Position numbers and translations under genes: made by a program. Shown piece by piece: positions 45,501 through 51,249 of a DNA stretch of 51,249 nt. Each line of letters opens with the position of its first letter. Position 1 is the stretch's first letter. Source of the stretch: Acanthamoeba lenticulata (Eukaryota; Discosea; Longamoebia; Acanthamoebidae); contig NAVB01000790.1 in assembly GCA_002179805.1 (NCBI GenBank), forward strand, positions 1 through 51,249, read 5' to 3'. A model generated the notes under the pieces. The model saw nothing but the letters and a program-made list of their open reading frames with translations, searched no databases and was not told where the DNA came from.

Positions 45501-47323
45501 GTACTTCCCGTCCTTTTTGCAGAAGCTGAACGCCTGTTACAAAGGACACGGCCGTGTGTGGCGGTCACGCCGATCAACGAACATGAATGTATAGGAGGAG
45601 GAGGAGGATAAGGGCCGCCGTACGAGGCAGGTCGGGTAGGTGCGGGAGAAGCGCATGAGGACCTGCTGCGGGTGGTTCTGCAGGACCTCCTCCGCGTGAT
45701 GCCTGGCCAACTGTAGTGTCAGGACCCCAGCAGTGCCTTTGGGCAGTGTCGTCGTCGTACCGGTTGATGAGGCCCAGGAAGCCGGAGCCCAGAACGTACT
45801 TGGAGAAGTTCTCGATGAACTCGTGGTAGGGCCCGAACAGGCGGGTCAGCACTTCCCACCTGTCGCGCGGCGGGTGTAAGGAGACGTACAAGAGAAGAAG
45901 GAGAAAAGAGAAAGAAACAGAGACAGGGTGTCGTACTTGTAGGTGGTGACCATGTTGTCACGCGGGAAGTTAAGAAAGTAGTTAAAGTAGTAGTAGAGGT
46001 CCTGCTTCATGCTCGTGCTGGTGATCGAGAGGAACTCGCTCTGGATCACTAGCTCATAGAACCTCTGCACAACGTTCATGCAGCCCGCAGCCGAGTTAAT
46101 GGACCGCAGTGCAGCAGCGAGGCCACGAGAACAAGAAGGCACCTCGAAGTCGCAGTAGTATTTGTCGCTGCCGATGCGCTGCTGCCACACGAGGCGGGCC
46201 TGGCGGGGATACAACGATCAGCTGACGGCCAAGGAAGAAGAAGACAAGAGGAGAAAAAGGCGCACCTGCGGGTCGGAGATGATAGCCGTGGGCGAGGCGC
46301 GTTTGCGCGAGGGCGAGGCCGACGCTGGGCTGGGCGCCGACGAGGCCTTGGCCGGGAACAGCACCTTCAGCTGCTCGTAGTACCGCCGGATCGAGAGTTC
46401 AAAGATCTCAAAGTTGGCGTTCCACTGGGTGCGCCCTTCGAGGATCTCGGACAGGGCGTGGATCGTGTCGCGCAGGTGGTTGTTCATGATCCGGAGCAGC
46501 TGCGTCAGAAACGCTCGCCGCTCCTGCTCCTCTCTGTCGTTGAGCCCCATCCGCTTCTGTGTCCTCACCCACATCATCCCAACCAAGTCAGCGTCTGTAG
46601 ACAGGACGCGAAGCAGCGAGAAAGAGACCTTTTGCTGCTGACGAGCGGCCTGGAGCTTGAGGTACTGCCGCAGGAGGTCGACCGTCGCGTTCACGTAGTC
46701 GATGGTGTTGTCGGTCGGCTTGTACTCCACCAGCGGGTCCGACGTGAAGAGCGACACGTTCTTTTGCTGCTCATACACGCTGGCGTTAGACATGAGCCGC
46801 AGCGCGGCGCAACCTAAGCCAACGGACTTGCCTTGTTCTTCTTGGCGGCAAGGTAGGCCTCATCCTTGAGTTTGATCTCCTTTATCTGGTTTTGCACGAC
46901 GTAGCACAGGTAGTCGCACACGTGAAGACTCTTCTCAGCGTCGAGGCTCCCTTGTACTGCACAGGGCACGCACAATGCGAGACATGCGTGGCGGAAGTTG
47001 GTTCTGGTCGTTCTTCTTGGTCCCCAACGTGTTGGTGGTGGTGTCAAGACGTACGGCGGTCCTTGTTGTGCGTGTACCAAGTGCGGTTGACTAGAACCGC
47101 CTGCGACAGCGTGCGCATGTCCAGGTACGAAAAGATCTGGAGCCAACCGAAGCACCTAGTTTGGACGAGAGATGATTTTGGAGGGGGAGAGGGGGGACGA
47201 AGGACGTACGCGAAGCAGAATAGGCAAGCCTATGGAGTAGTGGGTGAAGAGATCAGCTCCCTGGCCCAGAATGCGTACTTCTTCGGCGACATCGTCAGCC
47301 TCGCGATAGCAGTCCGGATCCAT
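42509..47323 (-). CDS. F-box / SH2 / villin-headpiece multidomain protein
   Basis: Twelve exons on the minus strand (47323-47210, 47136-47055, 46956-46832, 46766-46266, 46199-46143, 46064-45937, 45859-45761, 45702-45624, 45533-45445, 45379-42866, 42777-42687, 42622-42509) give about 1330 aa. Near residues 30-65 is an F-box (GLPILLRIFSYLDMRTLSQ, VLVNRTWY). A helical region to about 330 follows. An SH2-like domain spans 335-450 (GLINRHHAEEVLQNHPQQ, VLMRFSRTYPTC with the phosphotyrosine-binding Arg, DGKYDHY). The 837-residue exon 10 is Ser/Pro-, Ala- and then Arg/Glu/Lys-rich with long charged coils. The last 55 residues are a villin headpiece (LPRYVDRLKLE, YLSDDEFKMVFGCTR, LKKNVNLF at the very end). 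It may recruit phosphotyrosine proteins to SCF ligases near actin. Intron 3 (46767-46831) and the optional 78-nt piece 46065-46142 are uncertain. Confidence 0.83.
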
Positions 47324-47556
47324 GTTCGCGGTCCTCTCCGGCAGGTGGGCCAACAAACGACGGCAGTTGTTGCTCCGCGTCACCCCAGCCGCTTGCGGCC
47401 TCAATTATCCCAACGAAAGTCAAGGGACTCACCAACCCACGGGCCTGGTTGTTAACTTCAAACTGGCCTTTCGCTTCGCACGACAACAATCCCCCAACTT
47501 TTCTTTGTTCATTTTCTTTTTGTCCTGCGACCGCACGGCAACGGACAACACAACGC

Positions 47557-50500
47557 TCAGCCAAACAAGCGGCTGAACTTCTTCTTGGAGCTGTCGGCCG
47601 CAATGACGTTGGCGGTGGCCTTTCGGTTCTTCTCTTTCTCCTTCTCCTTCTTTCGTTCCTTGTCCTTCTTCTTATCCCTGTGACAGGCAAGAACATGTCA
47701 ACCACGGCCAGTCACCAGAGGGCCATGCGTTGATGAAGGACAACGTACACCAGCGGGGCGGCCTCGGGATCCAACAGGATCTCGAAGATCTCGCGCAGTC
47801 GGTACTCGATGGTGAGCGGTGTCTCCTTGATACCAACGGCCTTGGTGATGGTTGGGGAGTGTTCGTACAGGAAGCCATAGAGGACCGCCAACGCCTTGTC
47901 CTGTAAAAACAACCGTGTCGACAGAGATCAGAAGAAGCGAAGCCGTGGCCAAGTGCCCGTGAAGCTTGGCCGTACCTTGGGGCCTTGCAGGGCGTCGTTC
48001 CACGGCACGACCGCCGCCGGGTGCCGCTCCGAGTGCGGCAAGGCCGACTGCACAGACAACAACAAGATCGATGATCAGTCAAGCTCGCCGACACCTTGAG
48101 CCTACGATGGGGAGGCACGCCACCAGCTGCGTCTCGGCGAAGAATGTCTGGAATGTGCGTGCCGAGGCGTTGATGAACTCGTTCAGCTCGGCGAGCGCCT
48201 TGAGCATGGCCTCGTTCTTGCCCACCGGCTGCACGCGCGCCAAGCCAAGTCAGCAATCAGGCGCTGTTCAGCGGGGGCCAGGCGGGCAAAAGGAACATAC
48301 CTTGGGCGCGTCGCCCGTTGCGGCCGCGTCGGCGATGTACCCAAAGAGGCGGTCGATGGTGTCCAACGTCTTCTGGGCCTCCTTCTTCGGTGCCTCTGTA
48401 AGGAGCACGCCGCCATGATCCACCATCAGCAGTGAGCTCAGCAACACACAAGAACATGGGAGCACGAACCGCGGACGACGTCGTAGAGCTGCGGGTTGCG
48501 GATGGCCGGCAGGAAGATGGACGTCAGCAGGAAGCGGCACAGGCTGAAGCCCGAGCTCCTCTTGCGGCTCTGTTCCTGCACAAAGACCAACAGCTGGAGC
48601 AGCGGCCTGGTCGGGCGTCTCAAGTGAGTCATCCCATCCACGAAGCCACCACTGTGCCCGTCGCGAGTGCGTACCGAGGGCAGAACTGCAGGGAGTTGAT
48701 GATGCTTTCGCTCAGCCCACGCAGGATGGCGATGACCTGCTGCTGGGTGTCCTGCGCGCCCTTGCTCTCCTCCACCTGCCCAATAGGAACAAACGAGATG
48801 ATGATAAGAGTGTCAGCTTGTACGAGCGCTCCGCGAGTGGACACAAGAGGGCAACACATACGTCATAGTTGACATTCTTTTGGACCAGAGGTCCGATGAC
48901 CGGGCTCAACACCTCGGCGAGGTAGGGCCGGCACGTGAGCCTTGCATAGGCCGTCAACATCTTGACCGACATGGACGAGTCCATCTTGTCGGGGTTGTCA
49001 AAGAGCTTCTCCTTCTTGATCTGCTCTCGCAGGAGCGCCACGCCGTTCCCGTGGGCCTCGAACAGGGCCACCAGCGCCTCGGCCACCCGACCCGACCACT
49101 CATGCTTTTCCTTGTGGCCTGGAGCCAGGACACGAATCCATCAGCATCCAGCGCACGATGATGAGGCGCCGGGCGTGGAGACGGCGAGAGGGGAACGCAC
49201 CGGCGCCGTCCTCGGCATGCTGGGCGGTGGCGGCCAACGCGATGGGGAACGAGTACAGCTTGTCGGCCAGCAGCAACTGCCAGCAGATGTCCGAGTCAGC
49301 AACAGAAAGGACGGCGTCAGGACCTGAAAGACGGCGGCGTACGTGTGTGAGCTGCTTCATGCTGGCCTCGTGCTCCTTGGAGAGCATGCTCGCGCTCGGC
49401 TTGCCCACCTTATGGAGGATCGTGTTGATCTGGTCCGCCGTCCTCACGGACAGGCGCTGCACACAGAGATAAGCCAAGCCGGTGAGTGGAGAGAGCGAGA
49501 TCAGCGCGGGATTGACGGGCGTGGGAATCGAACTGTGGTGTGGAGGTCGGTGTATTTCTCGCTCAGGCTCTGAAGGAACGGCTGCTTGTGGGTGCTGAGG
49601 TGGTCGCTCAGGGCCACCATGACCTCGTCCATGTCCTGGTCGGCACACACTTGGCTCTCGACCACGCCCGCCGGGATCACCTGAGGGAAGGGTATCAGAC
49701 GAGGTGAGGCCCGAAGAAGAGCCGAGAAGGAACGCACGGTGAGGTCGAGGAACATGGCCTTGCACTTGGGCAGGTTCTCGTCAATCCAGGGCACCATGCT
49801 CATCATGAACGGCTCCTACTCGCAGCCCCCCCCCCAAATCATGGTGTGAGCGGGTTGTGGCCATGCTCCCGATGAAAATGGGCTAGCGCACCTTAAAGAA
49901 CCGGGTGCCATTGGCCAGGTTCTGTAGCGTCTTTGTCAACAGCACCAGCGTCCGGCGCACGTTGGGGCCCTTGGCCACTGGCCACCACGAGACAATCAGA
50001 AAGAGCGAAAACGAAAGAAAGCGAATGCGACGCCGTACGTGTGGCAAACTCAGGCATGATGGTCTCCGGAGACACGATGGCGGGACAAATATAGCGGAGG
50101 AAGAAGAAGCCGCCCGTGGCGATAGGCCACTCGAGGTCAGGGAACTTGCGCTTCGTCTCCGTGTGCAGCAGGTTACAGATGATGCGGAATTGCCTGTCGA
50201 CGCAATGTTGGAGGGAGGAAGTGTCAGCTCAGCCTCGGAGTTGGACGCCGAGCTCGTCCATTACGCGAGAAGGCGTACAGAGGGCACTGGTCGATCATCG
50301 AGTCGATGCGATTGAGGAGCTTTGAACATATGGCGCCGAGCTCGGCCACGCGCTTCTGAACCACGTCCTCGGCCAGCTCACAGCGGAAGGAATCGATCTG
50401 GCCAGCGGAGGTGGAGAGGCGAGCTTAGGCATTGCCAACGCGAACCACGACAGGCGAGGCAAGGCAGAGGCCAGCAGGCGCGCACCTCGATGTCTTTGTC

Positions 50501-51213
50501 CTCTATGGCGAGCTCCTTGAGGAGCGGTGTGAGCAGATCGAGCAAGAACCGCCGGCCACACAGACGGATGAAGTGGCCCAACGCCTTGGCCGCTACGCTG
50601 TTGGAGCGGAACAGGGTACCGATCTCAACTAATGGCCGCCACATCAAGCCACGCATCGCGGCGCGAGTGGTGAGCAGGGCGCGCTGAAGTGGTCAACGCT
50701 CGCGGCAGGTGAGAGACGTACGCGTTCGATTGATCTCGTATTTGATGATGCCTTCAAGGAGACGCATGAGTTGTCCGTGGTTGAGGAAGAAGTTGACTAT
50801 ACACTTGGTCAACTCGCCCTGCACATGACCGTGCGTTTGCATGAGGCGATCAGTGATTCAGTGGAGACGATGGCCAAGACCAGGACGCGTACCAGGCTGG
50901 CCATGTCGACGCACTCGCACAGCGCAAACACCGTCTGCAGGTCTTCCCCGAGGCACAACTATTGATGATCATGACCATGATGACGAAGATGGAGCGTGAG
51001 CATCTCGTTCCCGCATGCAGCTGGAATGAAGAGGAGGGAAGGCGAGGAACCTCGGTGATGACGGTCTTGCGGAACTCGGGTTGGGCGAGGAGGCCGCGGA
51101 TCTGCTCGGGCGTAAGTGCGGCCTCCTTCTCTGACTGTTGCTCAGTCTCGGGGCGTTGACCCATGAGTTCGGTGATCTGCTGCTGAAGCTCACGGCTGAA
51201 TGCTTGGGTCGAG
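47557..51213 (-). CDS. Tandem RasGAP-domain protein (5' end beyond the window)
   Basis: Nineteen exons on the minus strand are visible (51213-51051, 50958-50893, 50818-50722, 50628-50486, 50397-50279, 50193-50039, 49977-49892, 49815-49738, 49680-49534, 49456-49343, 49276-49201, 49118-48862, 48775-48675, 48606-48470, 48395-48301, 48228-48124, 48047-47976, 47900-47749, 47677-47557), about 760 aa. The first is entered in phase 1 or 2 from outside. The first RasGAP domain is complete: TLFRSNSVAAKALGHFIRL with the arginine finger and GGFFFLRYICPAIVSPETI. A second RasGAP-like fold follows (EALVALFEAHGNGVALL, MLTAYARLTCRPYLAEVLSP, GFSLCRFLLTSIFLPAIRNP), but the finger position reads MDSSMSVKM, without Arg. 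The protein ends in a basic KEKEK helix and SSKKKFSRLFG. It should switch off Ras-type GTPases through domain one. Confidence 0.88.
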
Positions 51214-51249
51214 CTGTGTTGGAGTTTAATTTATTAATTATTAATTTAG
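51214..51249 (-). other. AT-rich end of an intron of the RasGAP gene
   Basis: The last 36 bases of the window are almost pure A/T on the minus strand and end in a good CAACACAG acceptor. They are the 3' end of an intron whose donor lies outside the window. Confidence 0.7.

Noticed and set aside
46814..47155. Alternative frame after the first exon of the F-box gene (starting VLRLAPDLF)
   Set aside because: The frame that gives IFSYLDMRTLSQ matches an F-box and splices on in phase 1 to the next exon; the other frame has no domain and fits only by ignoring the intron at 46957-47054.
49520..49545. GTTCGATTCC on the minus strand, like a tRNA T-loop
   Set aside because: The flanking bases do not form the 5-bp T stem and no acceptor or anticodon arm can be drawn. 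It is the start of a RasGAP intron.
1..51249. Search for CRISPR arrays, insertion sequences, rRNA genes and bacterial-type operons
   Set aside because: No regular spaced repeats, transposase motifs or rRNA stretches were seen, and the pervasive introns rule out prokaryotic origin.

Overview
This is a gene-dense eukaryotic nuclear window with a GC-rich exon background. I can model 23 protein-coding genes, two of them cut by the window edges. Nearly all are split by many short introns (about 45-130 nt) whose donors favour GTACG or GTAAG. Gene content (tandem fascin-type beta-trefoil proteins, RasGAP, RhoGAP, RhoGEF, ELMO, SH2/F-box and villin-headpiece proteins), intron style and spacing (often 75-300 bp between genes) point to a free-living amoebozoan. 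Acanthamoeba is my best guess, by inference only. No tRNA, rRNA, CRISPR, transposon or viral gene was recognised.

Layout. 1-8161 (+): 3' end of a coiled-coil protein, a secreted GH27 alpha-galactosidase, a serine racemase-like PLP enzyme, a CBS/RS-rich/PH protein and a small unknown protein. 8343-11919 (-): a Tul1/FLY-type transmembrane RING E3 ligase and a low-molecular-weight tyrosine phosphatase. 12174-19441 (+): a membrane-anchored coiled-coil protein, a RhoGAP and a purple acid phosphatase. 19517-22253 (-): a beta-trefoil/His-rich/zinc-repeat protein and a 2-oxoglutarate oxygenase. 22548-29672 (+): an E2-like/UFD1/zinc-finger/MYND fusion and a PH-DH-PH RhoGEF. 29757-39231 (both strands): ELMO, SUMO-like/BTB, OsmC, a charged unknown protein, a tandem beta-trefoil protein and a START protein. 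39571-51213 (-): a C1/inositol polyphosphate kinase, a giant F-box/SH2/villin-headpiece protein and a tandem RasGAP protein that runs off the right edge.

The genes do not form an operon; neighbours are divergent, convergent or tandem with separate promoters. Two themes recur: small-GTPase and phosphoinositide/inositol signalling (RhoGAP, RhoGEF, ELMO, RasGAP, C1/IP kinase, PH proteins, START) and ubiquitin-type control (RING E3, E2-UFD1 fusion, SUMO-BTB, F-box-SH2). This may be chance.

The most novel items are domain fusions: E2-like plus UFD1 plus TRAF-type zinc fingers plus MYND; F-box plus SH2 plus villin headpiece; SUMO-like plus BTB; C1 plus inositol polyphosphate kinase; CBS plus RS plus PH; and a tandem RasGAP whose second domain has lost its arginine finger. 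I also find six introns that are best explained as GC-AG introns, most with the donor GCACG, the GC form of the local GTACG donor. All exon boundaries come from reading frames and splice signals by eye; there is no transcript evidence here.
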